Shown here: positions 51,004 to 59,587 of the stretch, one piece after another | Numbering within the stretch: position 1 is the first letter of the stretch | How the letters are laid out: the number at the start of each line of letters is the position of its first letter | NCBI RefSeq assembly: GCF_029953285.1 | Contig: NZ_JASAOI010000057.1 | Coordinates: forward strand, 55,486 to 119,485 | DNA: 64,000 bases | Source of the DNA: Yinghuangia seranimata | GTDB lineage: Bacteria > Actinomycetota > Actinomycetes > Streptomycetales > Streptomycetaceae | Direction: 5' to 3' | Translations under genes and position numbers: made by a program | The notes under the pieces: model-generated | Databases searched by the model: none | Told to the model about the DNA's origin: nothing | Seen by the model: only the letters and a program-made list of their open reading frames with translations

Positions 51004-52599
51004 TCAGCGGAGCTTCCAGATGCGGATGCCGCCGGCACCGCTGCTGGCCAGGATCTTGCCGTCGGGGCTGAAGGCCGCCGCGTACACTCCGTCCGCGTGT
51101 CCGGGGAGTTCGGCGGTCCGCGCCCGCGTGGAAAGGTCGCGCATCGCCACGGACTTGCCTTCACCGACGGCCAGGGCCCTGCCGTCGGGGCTGAAGGCCA
51201 TGCACTTGCTGGTCGCGAAAGTGGCGGTCTGGTTCCGGGTTGCCACGTCCCACAGGCGGACAACACCGTCACTGCTACTGGCCAGCGTCTTGCCGTCGGG
51301 GCTGAACGCCACGGATTCCACGGCTTCCTCGCGGTAGGAGCGGATGAGCTCCCGGCGGCCGAGGTCCCAGAGCGACACCGTGTCCCCGCCTCCGCTGGCC
51401 AGGATCTTGCCGTCCGGGCTGAAGGCCAGCGAGAACACATCGCCGGTGTGGCCGTTCAGATGGAACAAGGAGCCGTCCCCATCGCTGCCGAACAGGCGCG
51501 GCGCCAGCAACGCGCTTGCTGCTCCTACGGCCAGCGTGCCGCCGCCCAGGAGAAGGGCGCGGCGGCTCGGTCGGCGGCGGGAGGAGTCGGGGCTGCCGTC
51601 TTCCGCAGGCGTGGTTTCCGGCGCGGCGGTGTTCCGCTCGGTGATGGTGCCGGGTGCTGTGGTGCCCGGTGCTGTGGTGCCCGGTGCTGTGGTGCCCGGT
51701 GCTGTGGTGCCCGGTGCTGTGGTGCCCGGTGCTGTGGCTGCGGCGGACCTGGTGGCTGCGGAATGAACCCCAGGGTCGGCACCGGGTACGTGCAAGGCGC
51801 CCAGGAGCCGGGCGGTCTCGGGTCCGTCCGGCCGTTGTTCGGGGTCCTTGGCCAGGAGCCGGCGCAGAACGACCTCCAGCGGCCCGGCGTTGGGGGCGGG
51901 TGGGAGCGGGCCGGTCAGGACGGCGGTGATGAGAGCCGTCAGGGTCGGCCCGTCGAACGGAGGCCGTCCCTCGACCGCGGTGTACAACGTCGCGCCCAGG
52001 GCCCACAGGTCCGCGGCCCCTTCGACCCGGCTGCCCTCCAGCTGTTCGGGAGCCATGTAGTGCGGCGTGCCGACGAGGGTGTGCGTACTGGTGAGCCCAG
52101 CGGCGTCCAGCACCCGGGCGATGCCGAAATCCGTGATGACCGGACGGTCGCCGGACAGCAGCACGTTGTCGGGTTTCAGGTCCCGGTGAACCACCCCCGC
52201 GGCGTGCGCATGTGCCAGGGCGTCGGCCAGCAGCGCGCCGACGGCCGCTGCCCGCTCCCAACCCAGCCGCCCGTGCCGGGCCAGGTGTACGGCGAGCGAG
52301 GGGCCGCGGACCAGCTCCATCACGATCCACGGCGCGCCGTCGTGCTCGGCCACATCGAACACCGTCACGATGCCCGCGTGCTGGAGCCGGGCCGTGGCCT
52401 GCGCCTCGCGCTTGGTGCGCGCAGTCAGCTGGTCGCGCAACGCGTCCGGCAGGTCGGCGCGGAACAAGAGCTCCTTCACTGCTACTTCGCGGTTCAGAAC
52501 GTCGTCGTGGGCACGCCACACCCGCCCCATGCCGCCCTGCCCGACCGGCTCGACCAACCGGTACCGTCCGCCGACCCGCAGCCCCGCTGTCCCCGTCAC
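51004..52599 (-). CDS. Ser/Thr protein kinase with WD40-like repeats
   Basis: 531 aa from GTG 52599. Kinase domain 12-275: GQGGMG (20-25), Lys42, HRDLKPDN (138-145), DFG (157-159), GTPHYMAPEQ. A flexible linker containing six tandem TTAPG units (about 290-320) leads to a helix RRALLLGGGTLAVGAASALL and then WD40 repeats (GHTGDVFSLAFSPDGKILAS, SVAFSPDGKTLASSSDG and a C-terminal copy). The arrangement is a membrane kinase with an extracytoplasmic propeller. A much longer open frame upstream (to 54963) is antisense to the NACHT gene and rejected. It is divergent from the NACHT gene across 135 bp. Confidence 0.88.
   Translation of the reverse strand: MTGTAGLRVGGRYRLVEPVGQGGMGRVWRAHDDVLNREVAVKELLFRADLPDALRDQLTARTKREAQATARLQHAGIVTVFDVAEHDGAPWIVMELVRGPSLAVHLARHGRLGWERAAAVGALLADALAHAHAAGVVHRDLKPDNVLLSGDRPVITDFGIARVLDAAGLTSTHTLVGTPHYMAPEQLEGSRVEGAADLWALGATLYTAVEGRPPFDGPTLTALITAVLTGPLPPAPNAGPLEVVLRRLLAKDPEQRPDGPETARLLGALHVPGADPGVHSAATRSAAATAPGTTAPGTTAPGTTAPGTTAPGTTAPGTITERNTAAPETTPAEDGSPDSSRRRPSRRALLLGGGTLAVGAASALLAPRLFGSDGDGSLFHLNGHTGDVFSLAFSPDGKILASGGGDTVSLWDLGRRELIRSYREEAVESVAFSPDGKTLASSSDGVVRLWDVATRNQTATFATSKCMAFSPDGRALAVGEGKSVAMRDLSTRARTAELPGHADGVYAAAFSPDGKILASSGAGGIRIWKLR
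51646..51735 (-). repeat. Six 15-bp tandem repeats in the kinase linker
   Basis: GGTGCCCGGTGCTGT repeated (51661-51735, five exact; 51646-51660 has one mismatch). In frame (5 codons), coding the APGTT linker between kinase and membrane helix. Confidence 0.95.
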
Positions 52600-52734
52600 A
52601 GCGATCACCCTAACGACGCACCCAACCGCGCGTCCGAGCAGTTCGCCTGCCGGGCGATGCGTGGCTTTTGCCCTCGCCCGCGCCCTCGAAGGCCGAGAAT
52701 CTTCTGTGCCTGCACATTTCGGAACGGGGGCGCG

Positions 52735-55563
52735 GTGGACGGGATTCTGAGGCTCACGGCGACGGTCTTGTCGGTCGTGCAGAAGCACGCCTCGCAAGGG
52801 GCGGGGGCGAAGACGGTGGAAAAGCCGGTCCGCTTGGAAGGCCGCTTCAAGGCCAAGCGCGGCCAAGGCACCGTCGAGGCGGACGCGTTGACGGCGCTGA
52901 CGGAGAAACTCGCGCTGCGACTCGCCGACGACGAGCTGGAGTTCGCCCGGCTGGAGCCCGAGGAGGGCGAGCGGGTGCTGCTGGCGGTGCAGTCCACACT
53001 CGGGGCTGAGATCACGATGGCGGCGTTCCAGTCCGCCCACGCGAACCCGGTGGCGCTGCGACGGCTCCTGGTCGAAGCGAGCGGCGTGCCCGGGGAGAGC
53101 GAGCCGCCTGGTTTCACCGAAGCGGCGGCGCAACTCTACGAGCGGCTGCTGGAAGTCTGCTGCGAGCACATCGTCGAACACTTCACCAGGCGCCCCGAGT
53201 TCGCGACCCGTGCGCTGCTCCAGCAGAGCCAGGACCTCGGCGAGCTCCTGCGCCGGGTACCGGAGCCCGCGTCCGTCGACGCGTTCGGCGAACGCTACAT
53301 CCGGAGCATCAAGCAACAGCTCGACCGGACGGACGCACTCGGGGCCGACCTGCACCCCGAGGAGGACTCGTACCGGCTCACGACCGCCTACGTGAACCTG
53401 CTGCTGCGCAAGGCACCGTCGGGCTTCACGGCAGGCGGCCTGGCCGGGATGTCGGGCGTCGCCGGGCCCCTGGAAAGCGTGCTCGCGCAGTCGCCGCGGC
53501 TGCTGTTGGAGGGGCCCGCCGGATCGGGCAAGACCACGCTGATTCGGCGCCTGGCCCGGCACATCGCCGACGGAACCCTGCCGGCGCACCTGGAGGGCTG
53601 GAACAACCGCATCCCCTTTGTGCTGAGGCTGCGTTCGCTCCTGAGCGAGGGCCGGCTCCGGCTTCCGCAGCCGGAGGACTTCGTCCGCGAGTCGGGTTCG
53701 ATGGTCAGCGGCGAGAAGCCCGACGGCTGGGTGTCGGCGTGCCTGGCACAGAAGCGGGGCGTCCTGCTCGTCGACGGGCTCGACGAGGTTCCGGCCGAGC
53801 ACCGGGACGCCGTGGTGGAGTGGGTCGAGGAGATCTGCGGCGCCTACCCGTTCGCCTCCTGCATCGTCACCTCGCGCCCGCGCGTGATGACGAGGAGTGG
53901 GCGTATGCGCATGCAGGCTGCGGGCTTCGCGACGGCCGAGCTGCAGTCCATGAGCCGCACACAGGTGGGCGAGTTCGTCGAGCGCTGGCACCGGACGCAG
54001 GCGGCATACGGCGGTGACGCCGCCGAACTGGAGGAGTGCGGCCGCGCGTTGGACGCTGTCCTGGACGAACGACGCGACCTGGCACGGCTGGCCACCAATC
54101 CCCTGCTCTGCGCCCTGATCTGCGCGCTGCACCGGAACACGCACCGAGCCCTGCCCGAAGGGCGAAGCGAGCTCTACAGAGCAGCCTTGACGATGATGCT
54201 CGGCGGCCGCGAGAAGGCCCGGCGGATCGCGGCCGACCGCGTGCACCTGCAACCGCGCCAGAAGGAGAAGGTGCTCGGCGCGATCGCGATGTGGATGACG
54301 ATGAACGGCCGCCGGTACGTGTCGAGGGCGGACGCGCTGGCCTGCGTCGAGAACTGCCTCCACCGCTTTCCGGTACGGCGCGGCGAAGAGCCGTACACGC
54401 CCGACGAGGTCCTCGACCATCTGGTCGATCGCAGCGGGCTGCTCCACGAAACCGAGGTGGACGTCCTGGAGTTCCGCCACGCAAGCTTCCAGGACTACCT
54501 GGCGGCCGGCGAGATGATCCAGGCGAACCACATCGACCACCTGCTGCGCAACGCCCGCGATCCGCTCTACCACGACGTGCTGATCATGGCGGTCAGCCAC
54601 ACGCAGGACGAGCCGGAACGGCAGCGGCGGATCCTCGACGGGCTCATCGAGCTGGCGAGCAACACGCAAAGCGACGCCGAGCGCCGGACGTACTGGCTGC
54701 TGGCCGGCGCGTCCACGTCGGACGTGGGCATGGTCGACCCCGACGTGGCACAGCGAATCGAGCAGGCCACACGCGCGTTGCTGCCCCCGACGAACGCCGA
54801 ACAGGCCGAAATGGTCGCGGCGGCAGGAGAGTTCGTCCTCGACCTGCTGAGCCAGGCAGCCTCGGGCGGCGAGCTGACCGCCGACGAAGCGGTCTGGACG
54901 ATCCATGCGGCCGTCATGGTGGCGGCTGACGACGCGATCCCGCTGGTGAGGAGGTTCCGCCATCGCCCCGAACTCAGCGTCAGGGCAGCGCTCGTCGCCA
55001 GCTGGAACCGTGTCCCGGACACCGAGCGCTATCTCCGCGAAGTGCTCGCGGAGGTCGACTTCGAGGGTCTCATCGTGACTGTCCCGTCACCGGAGTTCCT
55101 CACCGACCACGACGAGCTGCTGACGGCCACGGCCTTCAACCTGCCGGGGCACGCCGGCCCGTTTCCCGTCGAGTCGTTGACGAGGTTTCCCAGGCTCACG
55201 TTCCTGTACTTCGACCGCATGGCGGACCTGAACCTTGAGCCACTCGCCGAGCTCCCCGACCTGACCGAACTGGCCTTCGTCGCCGCAACGGCCCGGGACC
55301 TGACGGCGCTACGCGCCGTCCGCGGCTTGCGGAAGCTCTACTTCGTGGGCTCCATCAACGACGTCACCCCCCTCGCGACGCTGTCCGGCCTGAGGGTCCT
55401 GCACCTCATCGACACGCCCGTCGCCACCCTCGCACCGCTGGCGGCGTTGACGAACCTCGAGGAACTCTGCACGTTCAACTCGCACGTCAAAGACTTCGAC
55501 AGCCTGGCCGGCCTTCCGAACCTGAAGATCAACGAAACCGAGCCGTTCAACTGGTTGCCGTGA
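52735..55563 (+). CDS. NACHT-LRR NTPase (bacterial NLR-like, putative antiphage)
   Basis: 942 aa from GTG 52735 (G-rich site just upstream). Residues 1-240: helical N-terminal domain of the NACHT-associated kind. NACHT ATPase: Walker A GPAGSGKTT (260-268), Walker B VLLVDGLDEVP (343-353, NACHT-type GLDE), and sensor IVTSRPR (377-383). A helical linker (YLAAGEMIQANHIDHLLRNA) leads to C-terminal leucine-rich repeats (about 770-942: PLAELPDLTELAF, LRAVRGLRKLYF, PLATLSGLRVLHLI, PLAALTNLEEL). Bacterial NACHT proteins with such layouts protect against phage by sensing a phage product and triggering a defence domain. No separate toxin domain is recognisable, so the N-terminal helices are the candidate effector. 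Next to it is the divergent kinase gene. Confidence 0.9.
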   Translation: MDGILRLTATVLSVVQKHASQGAGAKTVEKPVRLEGRFKAKRGQGTVEADALTALTEKLALRLADDELEFARLEPEEGERVLLAVQSTLGAEITMAAFQSAHANPVALRRLLVEASGVPGESEPPGFTEAAAQLYERLLEVCCEHIVEHFTRRPEFATRALLQQSQDLGELLRRVPEPASVDAFGERYIRSIKQQLDRTDALGADLHPEEDSYRLTTAYVNLLLRKAPSGFTAGGLAGMSGVAGPLESVLAQSPRLLLEGPAGSGKTTLIRRLARHIADGTLPAHLEGWNNRIPFVLRLRSLLSEGRLRLPQPEDFVRESGSMVSGEKPDGWVSACLAQKRGVLLVDGLDEVPAEHRDAVVEWVEEICGAYPFASCIVTSRPRVMTRSGRMRMQAAGFATAELQSMSRTQVGEFVERWHRTQAAYGGDAAELEECGRALDAVLDERRDLARLATNPLLCALICALHRNTHRALPEGRSELYRAALTMMLGGREKARRIAADRVHLQPRQKEKVLGAIAMWMTMNGRRYVSRADALACVENCLHRFPVRRGEEPYTPDEVLDHLVDRSGLLHETEVDVLEFRHASFQDYLAAGEMIQANHIDHLLRNARDPLYHDVLIMAVSHTQDEPERQRRILDGLIELASNTQSDAERRTYWLLAGASTSDVGMVDPDVAQRIEQATRALLPPTNAEQAEMVAAAGEFVLDLLSQAASGGELTADEAVWTIHAAVMVAADDAIPLVRRFRHRPELSVRAALVASWNRVPDTERYLREVLAEVDFEGLIVTVPSPEFLTDHDELLTATAFNLPGHAGPFPVESLTRFPRLTFLYFDRMADLNLEPLAELPDLTELAFVAATARDLTALRAVRGLRKLYFVGSINDVTPLATLSGLRVLHLIDTPVATLAPLAALTNLEELCTFNSHVKDFDSLAGLPNLKINETEPFNWLP

Positions 55564-55744
55564 GCTCGGGCGGCCATGGTCACATTCGGTGTCGATACCC
55601 GCCGCCAGTCGGACGGACTCCGGCACCGCGGCCCGTGGCGCAAGGCCAGTTCCGATCATCTTCTTTCATCCGCCCGATTCCCGGGCGGGGACGCGGCCGG
55701 TTCGTGAAGACTCGCCCGCGTTGCCGTCAACGGAGGGGCGTTCA

Positions 55745-56266
55745 GTGGGGACTGTCGTACGCAGGTCAGGAGTGGGCCGGTCCGTCGTCATCGGCGGCAC
55801 CTTGGTGCTGCTTCTCGCCGGTTGTGGTTCGAGCGGAAGCGACGACACGGCCGACAACCGGGCCGACAACGCGGCGAACGCGCCGACCTCCAAAACCGTC
55901 CCGACCACCAAGTCGACATCCGACGGCAGCACCTGGCCCGCCTTCGCACCCGGCGAATGCGCCGACGGCCCCGGCACCCAGAAGTTCAAAAAGGTCCCGT
56001 GCTCGGGACCCCACCACGGCGAGTCGGTAGGCGTCGACACCATGCCGGCCACCCTGATCCCGACCACCATGGACTTCAACAAATACGTCCACGACACCTG
56101 CGACCGCCTGGCCCGCCCCCGCATCGACAAACAGCCGAACGCCGCCGACCTGCGCATCATGGACCTAGCCCCGGACTACACCAACTGGACCCAGAGCAAC
56201 GACCACCGCCTCACCTGCGTAATCATCCGCAAAGACGACGGCCCCCTGACCGGTCCCCTGGTCTGA
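55745..56266 (+). CDS. Lipoprotein with septum-formation-like domain
   Basis: 173 aa from GTG 55745 (GGAGGGG upstream). A signal sequence VVRRSGVGRSVVIGGTLVLL ends in the lipobox LAGC (Cys about 28). A Ser/Thr/Asp-rich linker is followed by AFAPGECADGPG...VPCSGPHHGESVGVD, the two-Cys pattern of the Septum_form family, and a C-terminal half with two further Cys. Location: outer face of the membrane. Role: unknown beyond a suggested link to septation. A terminator follows. Confidence 0.82.
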   Translation: MGTVVRRSGVGRSVVIGGTLVLLLAGCGSSGSDDTADNRADNAANAPTSKTVPTTKSTSDGSTWPAFAPGECADGPGTQKFKKVPCSGPHHGESVGVDTMPATLIPTTMDFNKYVHDTCDRLARPRIDKQPNAADLRIMDLAPDYTNWTQSNDHRLTCVIIRKDDGPLTGPLV

Positions 56267-56299
56267 AACCCACGGCCGGCGGGGGCGGGTATCGCTGGT

Positions 56300-56323
56300 T
56301 GCTGACCGGACCACCGGTCAGCA
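56300..56323. terminator. Terminator hairpin between lipoprotein and cyclophilin genes
   Basis: TGCTGACCGG (56300-56309), loop ACCA, CCGGTCAGCA (56314-56323): 10-bp stem between convergent stops at 56266 and 56349. Confidence 0.7.
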
Positions 56324-56348
56324 CCACAGCTCGGCGTCGCCGGTCGTC

Positions 56349-56870
56349 CTAGGACGGAGCCTTCTCGGAGAGCTCGCCGCTGGCGTCGATGCGGACGGCC
56401 TTCTGCGGCTTGTCGTTCCGGTCGGTCTTGTTCTTCTCGATCGCGTCCAGGACCTCGAAGCCCTCGACCAGCTCGCCGAAGACGACGTGCTTCCCGTCCA
56501 GGAAGCCGGTCTCGACGAAGGTGATGAAGAACTGGGATCCGTTGGTGTTCCGACCCGCGTTCGCCATGGACAGCAGGCCGCGCTTGGTGTGCTTGGCCTT
56601 GAAGTTCTCGTCCTTGAACTCTCCGCCGGGGTAGATGCTCTTGCCGCCGGTGCCGTTGCCCTTGGTGAAGTCACCGCCCTGGGCCATGAACTCCGGGATG
56701 ACGCGGTGGAAGAAGGAGCCCGCGTAGCCGAAGCCCTTCTCCCCCGTCGACAGCGCGCGGAAGTTCTCGGCGGTCTCGGGCACGATGTCGCTGTACAGGC
56801 TGAAGACGAGGCGGCCCACCGGCTTGCCGTCGATCGAGATGTCGAAGTACGTCTGGGGTCGAGAAGTCAT
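56349..56870 (-). CDS. Cyclophilin-type peptidyl-prolyl cis-trans isomerase
   Basis: 173 aa from ATG 56870. [40 protein letters not shown] and NGSQFFITF carry the catalytic Arg/Phe/Gln set of cyclophilins. The sequence resembles eukaryotic CypA more than E. coli PpiA, as known for a cytosolic Streptomyces cyclophilin. No signal peptide. It catalyses proline isomerisation and should bind cyclosporin, since Trp in the cyclosporin site is not needed in all such members. It is convergent with the lipoprotein gene. The next gene on this strand lies 79 bp upstream and may share its transcript. Confidence 0.92.
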   Translation of the reverse strand: MTSRPQTYFDISIDGKPVGRLVFSLYSDIVPETAENFRALSTGEKGFGYAGSFFHRVIPEFMAQGGDFTKGNGTGGKSIYPGGEFKDENFKAKHTKRGLLSMANAGRNTNGSQFFITFVETGFLDGKHVVFGELVEGFEVLDAIEKNKTDRNDKPQKAVRIDASGELSEKAPS

Positions 56871-56948
56871 ACCGGCGATCATGGCACACGCATCGTGGCG
56901 GCAAGCGCACGAACCGTGCAGTGTCGGGACGGGCGCGGATCCCTCGGC

Positions 56949-57407
56949 CTAGGCACACATCCAGCAGTACAGACGGTGCCCCCGGGCGACCGCCCGGCCG
57001 GCGAGCTCGGCCAGGTCGCGGAGGAATTCGCCCATATCCTCGATGTCCTCCGCGTCGGGCGGGTCATAGAACTGACCCGAGGCCGCCCAGCCTCGGGCGA
57101 CGTACGTGAGCAGTTCCCGGTCGAAGGCGGCCAGCCGGTCCCGGAACACGTCGGTGAGCGCCACACTGACCACATCACCGTCTCCGACCATGGCAATCAG
57201 CTGTCCGTGCCGGGGATCGGCCTTGACCGCCTCCGCGCTCAGGCCGGTGACGAGCACCTCGGCGGGCACCAGGCCGACCACCGGATCGATGCCTTTGACC
57301 ACCAGCTCGTCGTACCCGGTGCCGCTTGGCTCGTCGTCCTCGCGCACGACGGCCCGCGCGGCGTCTTCGTCATCAGCTGCGGCGTAGTAGCCGAACAGAA
57401 CCCCCAC
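56949..57407 (-). CDS. Hypothetical protein, MGVLFGYY N-terminus
   Basis: 152 aa from GTG 57407, preceded by AGGA 8 nt upstream; a TTG at 57437 would add ten residues. It begins GVLFGYYAAADDEDAARAVV and ends with a CxxC (CWMC). Acidic, soluble, no signal peptide. The MGVLFxYYAA opening recurs in uncharacterised streptomycete proteins; I cannot assign a function. It lies upstream of the cyclophilin gene on the same strand. Confidence 0.7.
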   Translation of the reverse strand: MGVLFGYYAAADDEDAARAVVREDDEPSGTGYDELVVKGIDPVVGLVPAEVLVTGLSAEAVKADPRHGQLIAMVGDGDVVSVALTDVFRDRLAAFDRELLTYVARGWAASGQFYDPPDAEDIEDMGEFLRDLAELAGRAVARGHRLYCWMCA

Positions 57408-57498
57408 ACGGCGGATCCTGCCATCGGCCTCGGACAACCAGGCCGACCGTGCGCGTCGCTGGATTCGACTCTGAGCCGCACCATTCGACCGACGACAG

Positions 57499-57927
57499 TT
57501 ACGGCCGCGCCATCGCCTGCTTCAACAGGCCGTAGAGCGCGTGCTGCTGTTCCGCACTGAGCGAGGCCAACGGCGTGTCCTGAGCGAGGAGTTCCATGAG
57601 CCGCTCGCGGGCGGCGACGCCTTCGGCGGAGAGAATGAGGAGCTTCGCGCGGCGGTCGGTGGGGTGGGCGCGTCGTTCGACCAGGCGCATTTTCTCGAGC
57701 TTGTCGATGACGAAAGTCGCGTTGGACGGCTCGCAGTTCATGCGCTCGGAGAGCTCCCGCATGGTCATCGGCCCGGTCATCTCCCGCAACGCGGTCGCCT
57801 GGGCCGCGGTGAGTCCCACGGTGGCGGCGCGCTCGCGCAGGTGGTCGGCGATCTGCTGGGCCAGCCCGCTGACCATGCCGCACAGGTTCCGCGCGGCGGC
57901 GACGTGCGACTCCGGGGGCATGGTCAT
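57499..57927 (-). CDS. MarR family transcriptional regulator
   Basis: 142 aa from ATG 57927, which follows TAGAGT by exactly 7 nt and lacks a ribosome site (ATG 57921 is two codons in). TMRELSERMNCEPSNATFVI is the helix-turn-helix and ERRAHPTDRRAKLLILSAEG the wing. It is divergent from an MBL-fold hydrolase gene, with a strikingly symmetric palindromic array (57948-57991) between. It probably represses that gene and itself; ligand unknown. Confidence 0.9.
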   Translation of the reverse strand: MTMPPESHVAAARNLCGMVSGLAQQIADHLRERAATVGLTAAQATALREMTGPMTMRELSERMNCEPSNATFVIDKLEKMRLVERRAHPTDRRAKLLILSAEGVAARERLMELLAQDTPLASLSAEQQHALYGLLKQAMARP

Positions 57928-57934
57928 ACAGCCG

Positions 57935-57940
57935 ACTCTA
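57935..57940 (-). promoter_or_regulatory. -10 hexamer of marR, leaderless
   Basis: Minus-strand TAGAGT ends 7 nt before ATG 57927; no ribosome site. Confidence 0.55.
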
Positions 57941-57947
57941 GCAAAAC

Positions 57948-57991
57948 CATCAAGCAAACATATTTCAAGCTTGTATCTTTCTATCTTGATG
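57948..57991. promoter_or_regulatory. 44-bp symmetric MarR operator
   Basis: CATCAAG (57948-57954), 11 bp, CAAGCTTG (57966-57973), 11 bp, CTTGATG (57985-57991). The whole is symmetric about the centre of CAAGCTTG, so two CAAG/CTTG half-site pairs face each other. It lies just upstream of the MarR -10 and 64 bp before the MBL gene. Confidence 0.7.
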
Positions 57992-58054
57992 CTTATGGTC
58001 GCTCCATCTCCCCAGGCCAGGGCAACACCCCACCGACACAAGGAGCGACGGATC

Positions 58055-58918
58055 ATGAGGCACTCCACCGACGACCGGAACGCACGGCTGCGCCGACCGG
58101 CCGGCGTCCACACGGTGCAGCTCGGCGACATCCGCGTGTCCTACGTCCCCGACGGAGTGACACGGCTCAAGCCTCAAGTCGCGCTCCCCGACACCACCGA
58201 CGCAGTGTGGGACGCACATCCCGAGTACCTGGACGAGTCCGGCAGCCTCGTAGCGAGCATCGGCGGCCTGTTGGTGGAGAACGGCGACCGCGCACTCCTC
58301 ATCGACGCAGGGTTCGGGCCGCGCTCCTGGCCGCCCGGCGCCATCCACGGAGGCGCACTCGTCGACAGCCTGAACGAACTGGGCCGCAGGCCCGAGGAGA
58401 TCGAGGCGGTCGCCTTCACCCACCTGCACCCGGACCACACCGGCTGGGCCTGGCTCCCCGCCCCCGGCACCGACCGTCCCGCGTTCGCCCGTGCCGACTA
58501 CCTACTATCCGGACCGGAATGGGCCCGGCGCGACCTGCTGGGGGCGCAGGAGGCGGCCGTTCTGTCGCCGCGCGTCCGCACCGTGGACGACGGCCAGGAG
58601 ATCTTCCCCGGCGTCCGGATGCGGATCACCGGCGGCCACTCCCCGGGGCACGCCGAGTACGTCATCACCTCGGGCGGGCAACGGCTGATCGCCTTCGGCG
58701 ACGCCCTGATCTCCCCCATCCAGGTCGAACACCCCCACTGGTCCTCGTCCTTCGACCACGACCCGGCCACCTTGGCCGCCCACCGCCACCGCCTCATCGC
58801 CCAGTTGGCGGCCCCCGACACACTCGGCTTCGGCATGCACTTCGCCGACGTGGTCTTCGGCCACATCCGCCAAGACGGCGACCACCCGACCTGGCACCCC
58901 TGGGACGCCGACGCCTGA
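58055..58918 (+). CDS. MBL-fold metallo-hydrolase
   Basis: 287 aa from ATG 58055 (AAGGAGCGACGG upstream). The zinc motif THLHPDHTG (HxHxDH), HSPGHAEYVIT, FGDALISP and a late His form the binuclear site of the metallo-beta-lactamase superfamily. There is no signal peptide, so it is a cytosolic hydrolase, for example a lactonase or thioester hydrolase, rather than a secreted beta-lactamase. It is divergent from the MarR gene. Confidence 0.88.
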   Translation: MRHSTDDRNARLRRPAGVHTVQLGDIRVSYVPDGVTRLKPQVALPDTTDAVWDAHPEYLDESGSLVASIGGLLVENGDRALLIDAGFGPRSWPPGAIHGGALVDSLNELGRRPEEIEAVAFTHLHPDHTGWAWLPAPGTDRPAFARADYLLSGPEWARRDLLGAQEAAVLSPRVRTVDDGQEIFPGVRMRITGGHSPGHAEYVITSGGQRLIAFGDALISPIQVEHPHWSSSFDHDPATLAAHRHRLIAQLAAPDTLGFGMHFADVVFGHIRQDGDHPTWHPWDADA

Positions 58919-58993
58919 ACCCGGCGCCAGCCGTGTCGGGGCGGCCAGGACCGGGTGGTGCGCCGTCGGGCATCGTGGGGTCCGCCGCGGGTG

Positions 58994-59449
58994 TCACACG
59001 GTACGGGTCACCGTGCCGACGTCCAGCGCGTCGCCGGCGACGAGGGAGAGCTTCGCGGAGGTCACTCGGTACGGGAGAAGGGCGTTGGCGCAGGTGGGCT
59101 CGGCGAGGGTGATGGTGGTCGGCGCCCCGAAGGCGACGGTCGTCCAGGTCCACTCGGGGCCGCCTGCCTGCGGGCCGGTGAAGGTCGGCGCTCCGGGCGG
59201 GAGGGCCTTGCCGTTCAGGGTCATGTCCACGCGATTGCCGAAGGGGCCGAACCGGATGCCGACGGATTCGCCGGTGGCGAGGCGGCCGTCGTAGTTGCCG
59301 ATCAGGTTCGCGTCCAGCCAGGCGGCGCTGTCTCCTCCGCATGCCGAAGCCGCTGACGCTGCGGGAGCCGCCGTGACCGAGGTCGCGCAGGCCAACGCGA
59401 CGGCGCCGAGCGTGGCGGCGAGGCGGGTGGCGAACTTCGAAGCGCGCAT
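58994..59449 (-). CDS. Secreted protein of unknown function
   Basis: 151 aa from ATG 59449 (AAGGAG upstream). A signal peptide (RLAATLGAVALACATSVTAA then PAASAASA) gives a mature domain of about 115 residues with two Cys (about 37 and 128) that could pair. It is beta-rich (GNYDGRLATGESVGIRFGPF, FGNRVDMTLNG). No family recognised; perhaps an adhesin-like or inhibitor domain. Confidence 0.78.
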   Translation of the reverse strand: MRASKFATRLAATLGAVALACATSVTAAPAASAASACGGDSAAWLDANLIGNYDGRLATGESVGIRFGPFGNRVDMTLNGKALPPGAPTFTGPQAGGPEWTWTTVAFGAPTTITLAEPTCANALLPYRVTSAKLSLVAGDALDVGTVTRTV

Positions 59450-59587
59450 GAGGAGTCTCCTTGCCTCCCCGCACCGGCTCGTGCGGGACCGAATGGCTGC
59501 CGTACTCCTCCGAGGATGCAACCGTTCGGTGGGCGCCGTGTGGCGACCCGCTCGACACACCGCCGTAAGAGTGGCGCCTACATCGGG

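Noticed and set aside
51646..51735. CRISPR-like array
   Set aside because: In-frame 15-bp minisatellite inside a coding region without spacers.
52600..54963. N-terminal extension of the WD40 kinase frame, antisense to the NACHT gene
   Set aside because: It has no family features, while the plus strand carries Walker A/B and LRRs. The kinase begins naturally at GTG 52599.
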